Below are positions 1-8,869 of a stretch of 52,297 nucleotides of DNA, piece by piece. The translations under genes and the position numbers were made by a program. The notes below the pieces were generated by a model. It ran no database searches and was not told where the DNA came from. It saw nothing but the letters and a program-made list of their open reading frames with translations. How positions within the stretch are numbered: the first letter of the stretch is position 1; each line of letters opens with the position of its first letter. The stretch spans positions 1 to 52,297 of the forward strand of contig JAJPKM010000019.1 of NCBI GenBank assembly GCA_021323735.1. The letters run 5' to 3'. This stretch comes from Gammaproteobacteria bacterium (GTDB taxonomy: Bacteria; Pseudomonadota; Gammaproteobacteria; Steroidobacterales; Steroidobacteraceae).

Positions 1-127
1 CGGCGATGAGCATCAGCCAGCGATACTGGGCGGCATTCAACTGTCCGGCCAGTGCGGTGATTTGCGCTTCGAGCTCGGCGAGAGACGCGCGCCTGCTGCC
101 GACGCTCGGTGGGGATGATCCGTCCAT
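1..127 (-). CDS. DUF222/HNH-type protein, N-terminal fragment (runs off the window)
   Basis: Only the first 42 codons are inside the window. An ATG (complement of 125-127) is preceded by a strong ribosome binding site (AGGAGG, about 6 nt upstream). The peptide begins MDGSSPPSVGSRRASLAELE and continues with QITALAGQLNAAQYRWLML. The pattern of a helix with LNAA.YR.L.LIA resembles the start of DUF222 (13E12-type) proteins, which usually carry a C-terminal HNH nuclease domain. The family call rests on this short stretch, and the HNH part cannot be seen. A near-consensus LexA box lies 18 nt upstream of the start, so damage-inducible expression is likely. It lies downstream of maeB on the same strand but is separated from it by 226 bp and has its own control region. 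Confidence 0.6.
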   Translation of the reverse strand, partial: MDGSSPPSVGSRRASLAELEAQITALAGQLNAAQYRWLMLIA

Positions 128-353
128 GGGAGCCTCCTGGGATACTGTATGAATATACAGATTCTACCCCAATCGGCTGCGATAATCACCCTCTTATGCG
201 CGGTTTTACTCCTGTATTGTCAATGAGTTATACCGGTTCGAAGGCAAACAACCGGCCGACCCATGTTGAGTCCGCCCCGGGGGTGAAACGATTGTTCGGT
301 TCGCCCCAAAGAGCGGGTTTGGTCATCTAGCTTTGACGCTCAACGCGACTCAA
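128..353. other. Intergenic region between the DUF222-type gene and maeB
   Basis: Apart from the LexA box and the promoter elements of the DUF222-type gene, I see no credible gene, RNA or strong terminator hairpin here. The 73-aa reading frame from 109 to 330 has no recognisable features and runs against the coding strand of both neighbours. Confidence 0.5.
143..162 (-). promoter_or_regulatory. LexA (SOS) box upstream of the DUF222-type gene
   Basis: The core CTGTATGAATATACAG at 145-160 has the CTG-N10-CAG layout of the enterobacterial-type LexA operator and is flanked by TA on the left, as in TACTGT. It lies 18 to 33 nt upstream of the ATG, between a TAGAAT-like -10 element and the ribosome binding site, where a bound repressor would block transcription. 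No other gene start is near it. Confidence 0.8.
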
Positions 354-2672
354 TCAACAGCGCCGCCTTGCGCCGGACGCCTTGCTGGCTTCGACCACGG
401 TGACGGCGGTCATATTGACGATGCGCCTCACCGTGGCCGCGGGGGTCAGAATGTGCGCGGGAGCAGCGCAGCCCAGCAGAATCGGACCGATGGCCACATT
501 GTGCCCAGCGGCCGACTTGAGCAAATTGTAGGCAATGCTGGCGCTGTCGAGGTTGGGACAGACCAGTAGATTGGCGCTGCCGTGCAGCGGGCTGCTCGGA
601 AGTATCGACCGGCGGGCCGCCTCATCCAGAGCACAGTCACCGTGCATCTCGCCATCCACTTCGAGCTGGGGCATGCGCTCGTTCAGCAAAGCTAGTGTCG
701 CTCGCATCTTCAGAGCCGAAGGCGCGTGGCTGCTGCCGAAATTCGAATGCGAGAGCAAGGCCGCCTTCGGGGTGAGGCCGAATGCGCACAGCTGATCCGC
801 GCCAAGCTGCGTGATCTCCGCCAGCTCCTCGGCGCTCGGATCGAGATTGACGTGAGTATCGACGATGAACACCTGCCGCCCTGGAAGTATCAGCCCGCTC
901 ATGGCGCCATACACATTGACTCCCGGGGGTCGCCCGATGACCTGATCGATGTAGTGAAGGTGCCGCGCGGTGGTACTGACCATCCCGCAGATCAGGCCGT
1001 CCGCCTCGCCCTTCTTCAGCAGCATGGCCGCAATCAACGTGGTGCGGCGGCGCATTTCCAGCTTGGCGTATTGGGCCGTCACCCCGCGGCGCTCGGTGAG
1101 CTTGTGATAGTCCTGCCAATACTCCCGGTATCGCTCGTCTTGTTCGGGATTGACGATCGTGAAGTGCTCTCCGATCCGGATGCGCAACCCATGACGCTTG
1201 ATGCTGCGCTCGATCACCGCCGGCCGCCCCACCAAGATGGGCGTCGCGAGCTTCTCGTCAACGATGATTTGCACCGCGCGCAGCACCCGTTCATCCTCCC
1301 CTTCGGCATACACGATCCGGTTGCGCTCGGGAGCCACCTTGCGCGCCGCCACGAAGATCGGCTGCATCAGCGTTCCGCTGTGATAGACGAATTGCAGCAA
1401 CCGCTGTCCATAGGCTTCCAAGTCGTGGATCGGACGCGTCGCCACACCGGATTCCATGGCGGCCTTGGCGACCGCCGGTGCTATTTTGACGATCAGCCGA
1501 GGATCGAAAGGCTTTGGGATCAAGTACTCGGGCCCAAAGGCCAAATCCTCGATGCCGCCATAGGCCGCGGCCACCACATCGCTTTGCTCCTGGCGCGCCA
1601 GCTCAGCAATGGCGTGCACGGTGGCGATTTCCATCTGCCGCGTAATGGTGGTTGCCCCCACGTCCAGGGCGCCGCGAAATATGAAGGGGAAACACAGCAC
1701 GTTGTTGACCTGATTCGGGTAGTCACTGCGTCCGGTGGCAATCACGGCGTCGCCGCGCGCCGCCCGCGCCTCCTCCGGCAGAATCTCCGGAGTCGGGTTG
1801 GCCAGCGCCAGAATCAGCGGTTTGGCCGCCATCATCCGCACCATGTCCGCGGTGAGCACTCCGCCGGCGCTCAAACCCAGGAAAATGTCCGCGCCGCCAA
1901 TGACGTCCCGCAACGTGCGGGCATCGGTGGGCTGCGCAAAACGCGCCTTTTCCGGATCCATCAGCTCGAGTCTTCCTGTGTACACGACCCCCGCCAGATC
2001 CGTGAGCCAGACGTTTTCACGCTTCAACCCCAGATCCAGCAGCAAATCAACGCAGGCCAGTGCCGCCGCACCGGCGCCGCTGACCACCATCTTCACCTGC
2101 GAAATTTGCTTGCCCACAACCTGCAAACCGTTCAGGCACGCGGCACCCACGATGATCGCGGTACCGTGTTGATCATCGTGAAACACCGGTATTTTCAGTC
2201 GCCGGCGCAGTTCGCGCTCGACGATGAAACATTCCGGTGCCTTGATATCCTCCAGGTTGATGGCGCCGAAGGTAGGTTCTAGCGCGGCAATCACCTCGAT
2301 CAATTTCTGCGGATCCCGCTGTTCAATCTCGATGTCGAACACATCGATACCCGCGAATTTCTTGAACAGGACTGCCTTGCCTTCCATCACGGGCTTCGCA
2401 GCCAGGGGACCGATCGCGCCCAAGCCCAGAACCGCGGTACCGTTGCTGATGACGCCCACCAGATTACCGCGGGCGGTGAAGCGAAAGACATTCAAGGGAT
2501 CTTCGACAATGGCCTCACAGGCGGCGGCAACGCCGGGCGAATACGCCAGAGCGAGATCGCTCTGGTTGAGCAATTGCTTGGTGGCGGTAATCGATAATTT
2601 CCCCGGCGTGGGAAACTCGTGATAGTCGAGCGCCTGCTTCTTGAGCGCTTCCTTGATGTCGTCTCTCTTCAT
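354..2672 (-). CDS. maeB: NADP-dependent malic enzyme with phosphotransacetylase-like domain
   Basis: This 772-aa protein decarboxylates malate to pyruvate with NADP+ reduction and links the TCA cycle to pyruvate and NADPH supply. Residues 1 to about 425 form the malic enzyme part, with [12 protein letters not shown], the FHDDQHGTA metal and substrate region and the nucleotide-binding stretch [16 protein letters not shown]. Residues from about 430 to the end form a phosphotransacetylase-like domain beginning near [12 protein letters not shown], as in E. coli MaeB (759 aa), where it acts as a regulatory domain. The length matches the long, two-domain class. The ATG start at 2672 gives the usual N-terminus [26 protein letters not shown] -10 element lies about 37 nt upstream, so it is probably transcribed alone. 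Confidence 0.95.
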   Translation of the reverse strand: MKRDDIKEALKKQALDYHEFPTPGKLSITATKQLLNQSDLALAYSPGVAAACEAIVEDPLNVFRFTARGNLVGVISNGTAVLGLGAIGPLAAKPVMEGKAVLFKKFAGIDVFDIEIEQRDPQKLIEVIAALEPTFGAINLEDIKAPECFIVERELRRRLKIPVFHDDQHGTAIIVGAACLNGLQVVGKQISQVKMVVSGAGAAALACVDLLLDLGLKRENVWLTDLAGVVYTGRLELMDPEKARFAQPTDARTLRDVIGGADIFLGLSAGGVLTADMVRMMAAKPLILALANPTPEILPEEARAARGDAVIATGRSDYPNQVNNVLCFPFIFRGALDVGATTITRQMEIATVHAIAELARQEQSDVVAAAYGGIEDLAFGPEYLIPKPFDPRLIVKIAPAVAKAAMESGVATRPIHDLEAYGQRLLQFVYHSGTLMQPIFVAARKVAPERNRIVYAEGEDERVLRAVQIIVDEKLATPILVGRPAVIERSIKRHGLRIRIGEHFTIVNPEQDERYREYWQDYHKLTERRGVTAQYAKLEMRRRTTLIAAMLLKKGEADGLICGMVSTTARHLHYIDQVIGRPPGVNVYGAMSGLILPGRQVFIVDTHVNLDPSAEELAEITQLGADQLCAFGLTPKAALLSHSNFGSSHAPSALKMRATLALLNERMPQLEVDGEMHGDCALDEAARRSILPSSPLHGSANLLVCPNLDSASIAYNLLKSAAGHNVAIGPILLGCAAPAHILTPAATVRRIVNMTAVTVVEASKASGARRRC

Positions 2673-2708
2673 AAATCGCGTTGCACGACCGCATGGCGCG
2701 GCAGCGTC

Positions 2709-2714
2709 AGTATA
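2709..2714 (-). promoter_or_regulatory. Putative -10 element of the maeB promoter
   Basis: On the minus strand the hexamer TATACT stands 37 nt upstream of the maeB ATG. Seventeen bases further upstream is GGGCAA, a poor -35. The -10 is close to consensus, but the promoter call is only moderate. Confidence 0.4.
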
Positions 2715-2758
2715 GCCGCTCGACGCGCCGCTTGCCCGCGTGGCTGCATGCCCGCATT

Positions 2759-2775
2759 CCCACGAGGCTCGTGGG
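2759..2775 (-). terminator. Small hairpin downstream of the yihY remnant
   Basis: CCCACGA, a 3-nt loop GGC, and TCGTGGG form a 7-bp perfect stem 33 bp after the stop of the yihY-like gene and before the maeB promoter. There is no clear T tract, so it may be only a weak terminator. Confidence 0.3.
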
Positions 2776-2807
2776 CAGGTCCGTGGCGCGTCGTGATTAC
2801 AGATGGC

Positions 2808-3727
2808 CTAACCGACGTTGCGCCTACGCGGCTTCGGTTGCTGCGCGGGGTCGCAGCGCGACCCCCGGGTGTAGGTAAAGATGTGCGTGAATTCCGCACC
2901 GAGAAGAAAGATCTGCGTCGAATAGTAGATCCACAACAGCAGCACCATGACGGAGCCCGCCGCGCCATACGCTGAACTCAGCGAGGAGCGGCCCAGATAG
3001 AGACCGATCAACAGCTTGCCCACGGAAAAAAGACACGCGGTGACGAATCCACCGATCCATACATCGCCCCATGCGATGGTTTCGCGCGGTACATATTTGT
3101 AGATCATCGCAACAGCATTGTCGTCAGCCCGAGGCTCAACAACAGATCCACCGCCGGCAGCATCACGCTCCATTGAGCCAAGACGGTTCCGAACCACGTA
3201 CCCAACGCCGCCAGTGCCGCGCTGATGATGAGCGATACCAGCAGTAAGAATCCGACGCCGAGGATCAATCCCACCGATAAAATGCGCGCCCGGACGATGC
3301 ACCACCAGGACATGGAATTCTCCTCCGGCGATTTCCAGATGTAGTCGAGTGTCTTTTGCAGCTCGCCGAAGACACTGGTCGCGCCGATGAGCAACGTGAC
3401 GACGCCACTGGCGGCGGCGAATCCCTTCTGTCCGCTTTGGTGCGCGCTGGTCAACAGCCCCTGCACGGCCTTGGCGCCGGCGTCGCCGAGCAACGCCCGC
3501 ATTTCCTCCAACACATGCGTCTCGGCGACATTCGGGCCAAAGACCGACCCTGCGATCGCCATGGCGATGACCAGGATCGGCGCGATGGAGAACAGCGTGT
3601 AGAAGGCAAGGGCCGCGCCCAGGGACGACGCGTTGTGCGCAATCCATGCGGCGATGGTGTCGCGGGAAATTTCCCACACTGCTTGTAGAGGGAGGGAGTG
3701 TCGCTGGGCTCTGGGCTCGGCCGCCAT
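2808..3727 (-). pseudogene. YihY/BrkB-family inner-membrane protein, frameshifted
   Basis: The family consists of polytopic inner-membrane proteins of about 280-300 aa once called ribonuclease BN. Their function is not settled. Codons from 3727 give a normal N-terminal two thirds (AWIAHNASSLGAALAFYTLF, then FGELQKTLDYIW and further membrane helices) but stop at 3104 after LSLGLTTMLLR. The rest of the family sequence continues without a gap in another frame: AMIYKYVPRETIAWGDVW, then GSVMVLLLWIYYSTQIFLLG and EFTHIFT, ending at 2808. Adding a single base near 3108-3115 (TTGCGATG to TTTGCGATG) restores one frame of about 307 codons. The gene is therefore either a recent pseudogene or carries a sequencing error. 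The flanking genes look intact. It would be the last gene of a topoisomerase IB operon. Confidence 0.85.
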
Positions 3728-3762
3728 GCCGGCATCCGACCTGCGCGTGGGTCGAGCCGCCG

Positions 3763-3993
3763 CTACGTGCGCCGGCGGCGCCTGGCGAGCAGCATTCCCG
3801 CCAAGATCCCGATGGCCGTTGCCGCGCCCACGGCGCCATATGGGGATCGGGTGGCTAGGTCACGGGTGCGCCCGGCCAAAGTTCCGGCATCGCGGCGAAT
3901 TTCCGCGCCAAGGTCGCTGGCCAACCCATGGAGCAAGCAGCCCGCTGCGACCGCATTCGCCGAAAACTTGAGTACCGTGGACATGTCCAACAT
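3763..3993 (-). CDS. Small DUF883/ElaB-YqjD-like membrane protein
   Basis: This 76-aa protein starts MLDMSTVLKFSANAVAAGC. Its second half reads like the C-terminal part of DUF883 proteins: an amphipathic helix (DLGAEIRRDAGTLAGRTRDL), then SPYGAVGAATAIGILAGMLL as one membrane segment and an Arg-rich tail. Family members such as E. coli YqjD and ElaB are about 100 aa, bind ribosomes and sit in the inner membrane by this C-terminal helix. Here the N-terminal part is short, so any ribosome function is uncertain. The start was chosen because it follows the stop of the preceding gene by 4 bp and leaves the helix intact. It is followed 35 bp later by the yihY-like gene. Confidence 0.6.
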   Translation of the reverse strand: MLDMSTVLKFSANAVAAGCLLHGLASDLGAEIRRDAGTLAGRTRDLATRSPYGAVGAATAIGILAGMLLARRRRRT

Positions 3994-3997
3994 GGCG

Positions 3998-4225
3998 TTA
4001 CCGCCGATGCCGGACCTGGACGCGCGCGATCGGGTGCATCTCCACCACCTTAGCGCCCTGCACAGAGCCCAGAGCGTTACCGCCGTCGGCCTGGTTGGCC
4101 GCGACCCGCGCATCGTGGAGATCGAAGTAGTATTCCCAGTATTGATGGCTGCGGACGAATAAGAACAGGCTGCCGCGGGCCGACAAGTGCTTACGCATGA
4201 GCGAAATATGGTCGTCGGTCGTCAT
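3998..4225 (-). CDS. 75-aa protein of unknown function
   Basis: The protein begins MTTDDHISLMRKHLSARGSL and continues FLFVRSHQYWEYYFDLHDAR. I do not recognise a family. It has no clear signal peptide or membrane span, is rich in His and Arg, and contains an aromatic patch (YWEYYF). Its ATG overlaps the stop codon of the topoisomerase gene (ATGA), and its stop lies 4 bp before the DUF883-like gene. This tight coupling supports it as a real gene. Confidence 0.55.
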   Translation of the reverse strand: MTTDDHISLMRKHLSARGSLFLFVRSHQYWEYYFDLHDARVAANQADGGNALGSVQGAKVVEMHPIARVQVRHRR

Positions 4226-5364
4226 GCGGGTCTGTCGTCCAGCGTTGTAATCCCGTGTAGGAAAGTGGCACGCCGCGTTCCGCCGCCGCGTCCCTCGTCA
4301 CGCAAGAATGCCAGCACCAAGGTTTCTGCCTTGCGGGCCGAGGCGGTCGTCAGCTTTCCATCGATATGCCGGTGAATGCTGCCGGAACGCCAGCTGTCGA
4401 AGACGGCCGGATTGATATACGACTTGCGGCAGACGGCAGGGGTGTTGCGCAGCTGCGCCGCCACCTCTTTCACCACTTCCGCGATCTTCTTCCGCAGGGC
4501 ACGCTCACTGCGCACCTCCGGCAAGGGTGTGCGGGCCAGCAGCGTAATGGCGTGCAGCGTGGCACCCCAGGTCCGAAAATCCTTGGCCGTGAAATCATCT
4601 CCCATGGCCTCGCCCAGATACTCGTTGACTTGGTCCGAATCGATCGGGCAACGCTGACCGTCATCATTGATGTACTGGAATAAGTGCTGGCCGGGTATTT
4701 CTTGGCAGCGGCGCACGATCTTCACGATGCGCCTGTCGTCGATGAGAATCTCGTGCGGCACACCGCCCTTTCCGCGGAAATTCAGGACCGCCCGGCCGTC
4801 GCGTATGAAGGTTACGTGGCGGTTGCGAAGCGTGGTGAGACCAAAGCTCTTGTTATCGCGTGCGTACTCGCTATTGCCGACGCGAATGCGCGTGGAATCG
4901 AGCAGCGAAATGACGACGGCGAGCACCTTCTCGCGGGGCAAGCCCGGCAGGCTCAAGTCGCGCTTGAGGGTTCGCCGCAGCTTGGACAGCTGCTCCCCGA
5001 AGGCAATCATTCTCTCGAATTTCGCGCTGTCGCGCAGTTCGCGCCATTCGGAGTGATATCGGTATTGCTTGCGTCCGCGCGCGTCGCGTCCGGTCGCCTG
5101 CAAATGCCCGCGGGGCTGTAGGCTGATCCACACGTCGCGGTATGCCGGGGGAATCGCCAGCCTGGCGATGCGCTTGAGGTCTTCTTCAGCCGCGAGGCGC
5201 CGATTCTCCGGCGTGACGTATCGAAAGCCCTTACCGGCGCGCAGGCGGCGGATGCCCGGTTCCGCATCGGATACGTAGATCAAGCCGGCCTCGTTGGCCA
5301 TTTGCGCCGCCTCAGCCGCGCTGCCAATCGGCCTGTCACTCTCCTGCGCCGTTTTCAGGGTCAT
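4222..5364 (-). CDS. DNA topoisomerase IB (poxvirus type)
   Basis: The 380-aa enzyme relaxes supercoils by nicking one strand through a 3'-phosphotyrosine. The N-terminal clamp domain (about residues 25-115) contains YVSDAEPGIRRLRAGKGFRY. The catalytic domain has the conserved Arg of STRIRVGNSEY (near 159), a Lys of FRGKGG (near 199), Arg near 264 (AKDFRTW) and the nucleophilic Tyr316 in VCRKSYINP. This is the standard set for bacterial topoisomerase IB, which is 330-380 aa long. The ATG at 5364 was preferred over an extended reading frame upstream because that extension (rich in Arg and Pro) resembles no family sequence. It heads a unit with the 75-aa gene, the DUF883-like gene and yihY. Confidence 0.92.
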   Translation of the reverse strand: MTLKTAQESDRPIGSAAEAAQMANEAGLIYVSDAEPGIRRLRAGKGFRYVTPENRRLAAEEDLKRIARLAIPPAYRDVWISLQPRGHLQATGRDARGRKQYRYHSEWRELRDSAKFERMIAFGEQLSKLRRTLKRDLSLPGLPREKVLAVVISLLDSTRIRVGNSEYARDNKSFGLTTLRNRHVTFIRDGRAVLNFRGKGGVPHEILIDDRRIVKIVRRCQEIPGQHLFQYINDDGQRCPIDSDQVNEYLGEAMGDDFTAKDFRTWGATLHAITLLARTPLPEVRSERALRKKIAEVVKEVAAQLRNTPAVCRKSYINPAVFDSWRSGSIHRHIDGKLTTASARKAETLVLAFLRDEGRGGGTRRATFLHGITTLDDRPA

Positions 5365-5538
5365 AGCGACTTGGCTTTTAGCAGGTCGATGGTGCCGAAA
5401 CCATGGACGAACTCCGACGATGTGTAGGACAACACACTTCGCCGTGCGAATTGCGACGTAGGTCATGGTTGCCGCCGGCGGTCGCGGGCGGTCGCCGGCG
5501 CGGGGCATGATTTGCCGATTTACATAACGTTGCGCGGC

Positions 5539-6099
5539 CTAAGCCCGCCGGTGCACGAAGCTCATGACCTCTTCGGCCATCATGTCGAGAATTTCCCCTA
5601 CCCTGGGCACCTGACAAGTACCTTGCGCATCGAATACGCATTCCGCCGAGTTGATGGCGGCTCCAAGCGGCGTGGGCCAGCCTCGCAGGGCATGCACGAT
5701 ATCGCGCAGCGCGCCCAAGGTATTCACGGCACCCGGCCAGCCCCCGGCAGTGGCGATGCAGCCGACCGCGCGCCCGCTGAAATACGGCCGCGCGTCGGTG
5801 CGCAAATCCTCGGCATAGTCCAGGGCGTTTTTAACCAATCCCGAGATGCTGCCGTGATATCCGGGCGAGCCGACGATGATGCCGTCGGCCCGCGATAACT
5901 CGGCCACCAAGAAGCGCGCACCCTCCCCTCGCTCCTGGTTTTCCGGCTGGTACAGCGGCAGCTGCAGCTGCGCCCCACTGATCAATTTGGTCCGCGCCCC
6001 AGCACGCTCGGCGGCGGCCAGCACATGGCGCATGGCCCACTCGGTGGAAGAATTCGGACGCAGCGTTCCGCCCACGGCAACGATGTATGGTGAAGTCAC
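5539..6099 (-). CDS. NADPH-dependent FMN reductase-family flavoprotein
   Basis: This 186-aa protein has the flavodoxin-like fold of the NADPH-dependent FMN reductase family (ArsH/ChrR/SsuE-like). The N-terminal phosphate loop is VGGTLRPNSSTEWAMRH, and the flavin-side motif is GSPGYHGSISGLVKNALDY near residue 80. The protein probably moves electrons from NAD(P)H to flavin, quinones or azo-type compounds in the cytoplasm. The substrate cannot be told from the sequence. It starts 30 bp after emrB on the same strand, so it may be the last gene of the marR efflux operon, where a quinone or azo reductase would fit a response to toxic aromatics. Confidence 0.85.
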   Translation of the reverse strand: MTSPYIVAVGGTLRPNSSTEWAMRHVLAAAERAGARTKLISGAQLQLPLYQPENQERGEGARFLVAELSRADGIIVGSPGYHGSISGLVKNALDYAEDLRTDARPYFSGRAVGCIATAGGWPGAVNTLGALRDIVHALRGWPTPLGAAINSAECVFDAQGTCQVPRVGEILDMMAEEVMSFVHRRA

Positions 6100-6129
6100 G
6101 GCAGTAATCCTACACGGTATCGGAATGGA

Positions 6130-7689
6130 TCAGTGCGACGCGGGTGCCGCCCGCGCGCCGAAGGGAGGTTTCGCGAACCAGACGAAGGGTATCAAAACGA
6201 TGTACAGCAGACCCAGCATGTTGAACACATCATTGACCCCGAGAGTCGACGCCTGACTGGATATCACTTGATTCACATACTCGGAAGCACCCACGCCGTG
6301 GATGCCATGGGTGCCGAGCTTCGCCAGATAGTGGGCCCATGGGCTCGATGCATTGTTGATATGTTCGGTGAGAACGGCATGGTGGTAGTCGCTGCGCCGG
6401 TTCCATATCCATACCGTAATCGCGGTGGCAAAGCTGCCCGCCATGGTGCGTACGAAATTGCTTACCCCGGAGGCTGAAGCCAATTCATTCGGGCCGACGC
6501 CGGACATGAGGATCTGATTCAACGGCAGGAAGAAGAAGGCCACGCCCAGACCCTGCAGGAAGCGTGGCGTTGCAAATTGAATGAAACTGGCGGTCTCATT
6601 CAATGTGGCGGTCCAAAAGACCGAGAAACCGAAGACGCAGAACGCGAAACTGGCGGCAAGACGCAGGTTCAACCGCATCATGTTGCGGCCCACGATGGGA
6701 GCCACGATGAGGCCCAGCAAGCCGACCGGCGCGACGGCAAATCCGGCCCAGGTGGCCGTGTAGCCCACCGTGGTTTGCAGCCATAGCGGGAAAATGATGT
6801 TGATGCCGGAGAATGCGAAGAAAGCCATTCCGACCGTCAAGGTGCCGACGCGAAAATTTCGCCGGGCGAACAACCGCAAGTCCACCACCGGATGCTTGTC
6901 GGTGAGTTCCCAGGGAACGAAGAACGTGATGGCGATGATGGAGGTAATCGCCGCCGCGAGTATCACCGGCGAATTGAACCAGTCCTTCTCGTTGCCGTTG
7001 TCCAGCATGAATTGCAGGCTGCCCACGCCGATGACCAATAGAATCAGACCCACCCCATCGATGGGCAATTTGACGGTCGTCGACTCCCGGTGCCGCAGAA
7101 TCGAAAAACTCGCCACCGCCGAGAATGCGCCTACCGGCAGATTGATATAGAACAGCCACGGCCAGGAAAGATTGTCGGTAATCCATCCGCCGATGATGGG
7201 ACCGAAAATCGGTGCGATCATGATGACCATCGACCACAGCCCAAGGGCGAGACCGCGCTTCTCCAAAGGGTAGTTGCGCAGCAAGATGGCCTGCGCAACG
7301 GACATCATGGGCCCCGAAACCAATCCTTGGATGAGGCGCGCACCAACCAGCATGGGTAGGCTGTTGGCTAGGCCACAGATGGCTGAGAAAACCATGAACA
7401 GCAGAATCGAGGTGACGAAGGTGCGCACTTCGCCGAAGCGCCGCGCAATCCATCCCGAAAGCGGCTGCATGACGGCGGCCGCCAACATGTAGGAACTGAC
7501 CGCCCAGGTTCCCTCGGAGGTGGTCACGCCCAGGCTGCCGGAAATCGACGGCACGGAGACATTGACAATGGTCATGTCAAGAATCTCCATGAACGAAGCG
7601 GTTGCGATGGCGACGGTCAGGAAGAACAACTTGCTGCCGTGTAAAGGCGGGTATTCGCCGGGGATGGCCGGCAGCGCTGAATCAGCCAT
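6130..7689 (-). CDS. emrB: EmrB-type MFS drug exporter (DHA2, 14 TM)
   Basis: This 519-aa permease belongs to the DHA2 family of proton-driven multidrug exporters. The start region SFMEILDMTIVNVSVPSISG carries the acidic residue of TM1 typical of EmrB. Motif C-like LGLWSMVIMIAPIFGPIIGG and GGWITDNLSWPWLFYINLPVG follow. The length and the number of hydrophobic segments agree with 14 helices. With EmrA as periplasmic adaptor and the NodT-type channel it would form a pump across both membranes. The gene starts 10 bp after emrA and is in the same operon, behind marR. No damage to the reading frame was seen. Confidence 0.93.
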   Translation of the reverse strand: MADSALPAIPGEYPPLHGSKLFFLTVAIATASFMEILDMTIVNVSVPSISGSLGVTTSEGTWAVSSYMLAAAVMQPLSGWIARRFGEVRTFVTSILLFMVFSAICGLANSLPMLVGARLIQGLVSGPMMSVAQAILLRNYPLEKRGLALGLWSMVIMIAPIFGPIIGGWITDNLSWPWLFYINLPVGAFSAVASFSILRHRESTTVKLPIDGVGLILLVIGVGSLQFMLDNGNEKDWFNSPVILAAAITSIIAITFFVPWELTDKHPVVDLRLFARRNFRVGTLTVGMAFFAFSGINIIFPLWLQTTVGYTATWAGFAVAPVGLLGLIVAPIVGRNMMRLNLRLAASFAFCVFGFSVFWTATLNETASFIQFATPRFLQGLGVAFFFLPLNQILMSGVGPNELASASGVSNFVRTMAGSFATAITVWIWNRRSDYHHAVLTEHINNASSPWAHYLAKLGTHGIHGVGASEYVNQVISSQASTLGVNDVFNMLGLLYIVLIPFVWFAKPPFGARAAPASH

Positions 7690-7699
7690 TTAGTGCTGG

Positions 7700-8869
7700 C
7701 TAGTGGCCCACGCCAAGATTACGTCGCACGACCGCATCGGCCTCGGCGTTGGCCTTGTCCATATCCTGCGTATACACCTGGGTATCGGCAACCGGAGCGT
7801 TGCCCGTCTCCAGCGCCAGCACCGGTCCCTCGCGTGATGTCGTGTCCACGGTCACCGTGGCCGACAAACCGACGCGCAGCGGCGATTTGATCAGGTCGCC
7901 ATCCTCGATCTCGATGCGCACCGGGACGCGCTGCACGACCTTGATCCAGTTGCCCGATGCGTTTTGCGCCGGCAACAGTGAAAAGGCGGCGCCGGTTCCT
8001 GCGGACATACCCTGTACGTGACCGTGGAAAATAAATGATCCGCCGTACAAGTCGCTGCGCACCTCGGCTTTCTGGCCGATCCGCAGGTTGCGCAGTTGGA
8101 CTTCCTTGAAGTTGGCGTCCACCCACAGCGAATGCAGCGGAATCACCGTCATCAGCGCCTCGCCCGCCTGGATATGCTGTCCGAGCTGCACGCTGCGCTC
8201 GGCGACGTAGCCGGACACGGGTGCGACGACGGCGTTGCGCTGGGCCGCAACCCATGCCTCGCGGAACGCATCCTTGGCCTGAAGCACGGCGGGGTTCTCT
8301 TCCACCGGGGCGCCGTCGATCAGCGCATGCGCCGACTGTGCCTGACTCTCTGCCTGCCGAAGCGCCGCCCGCGCCATTTGCACGTTCTCCAGCGCGTGGC
8401 GGACCTCTTCCCCGGCGATGGCGTGATCGGCGACCAATGGCTCGCGCTTGGCCAGGTCGGCTTGCGCGCGCGCCAGCTCCAGTTTGCGGGTTTCAATTTC
8501 CGAATCGTACTGGTTTGCCGTTGCCTTCTGCTGGCGCACTTGCCGCACGGTCTCCGCCAGTGCACTTGCCGCGCGGCTCAAGGCGGTCTGCGCGTCGATG
8601 GGTTCGAGTTTGACGAGGATTTGGCCTGCCTTGACCAGCTGCGTATCGTCCGCGAGCACGGCGATCACGGTTCCTTGAACCTGCGCGGAAATGACCACTC
8701 GGTTGCCGTTGACATAGGCATCATCGGTCTTTTCGCGCTTGGCGAGCACCAGCACCCAGTAAGCGGCCCACAATGCGCCTAGACTTAAGAAGATGACGGC
8801 GATGAGCAGCAGAATTCTGCGCCGCTTGCCGTTCGAAGGTTTTGCGAGCGGTTCGATGTTTGCGTTCAT
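7700..8869 (-). CDS. emrA: EmrA/HlyD-family membrane fusion protein
   Basis: This is a 389-aa periplasmic adaptor with one N-terminal membrane helix (about residues 18-38, RILLLIAVIFLSLGALWAAY). The sequence DDAYVNGNRVVISAQVQGTV opens the lipoyl/barrel-sandwich part. A long coiled-coil hairpin (about 100-195) rich in Ala, Arg and Glu follows, then the second half of the lipoyl domain (APVSGYVAERSVQLGQHIQA) and a beta-barrel region. This order is that of EmrA, which links EmrB to an outer-membrane channel. Its ATG overlaps the stop of the NodT-type gene (ATGA). Confidence 0.93.
   Translation of the reverse strand: MNANIEPLAKPSNGKRRRILLLIAVIFLSLGALWAAYWVLVLAKREKTDDAYVNGNRVVISAQVQGTVIAVLADDTQLVKAGQILVKLEPIDAQTALSRAASALAETVRQVRQQKATANQYDSEIETRKLELARAQADLAKREPLVADHAIAGEEVRHALENVQMARAALRQAESQAQSAHALIDGAPVEENPAVLQAKDAFREAWVAAQRNAVVAPVSGYVAERSVQLGQHIQAGEALMTVIPLHSLWVDANFKEVQLRNLRIGQKAEVRSDLYGGSFIFHGHVQGMSAGTGAAFSLLPAQNASGNWIKVVQRVPVRIEIEDGDLIKSPLRVGLSATVTVDTTSREGPVLALETGNAPVADTQVYTQDMDKANAEADAVVRRNLGVGH

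Noticed and set aside
333-2282. Long plus-strand reading frames of 78 to 518 codons opposite maeB
   Set aside because: They lie antisense to a fully conserved maeB, are rich in His and Arg, and show no family features.
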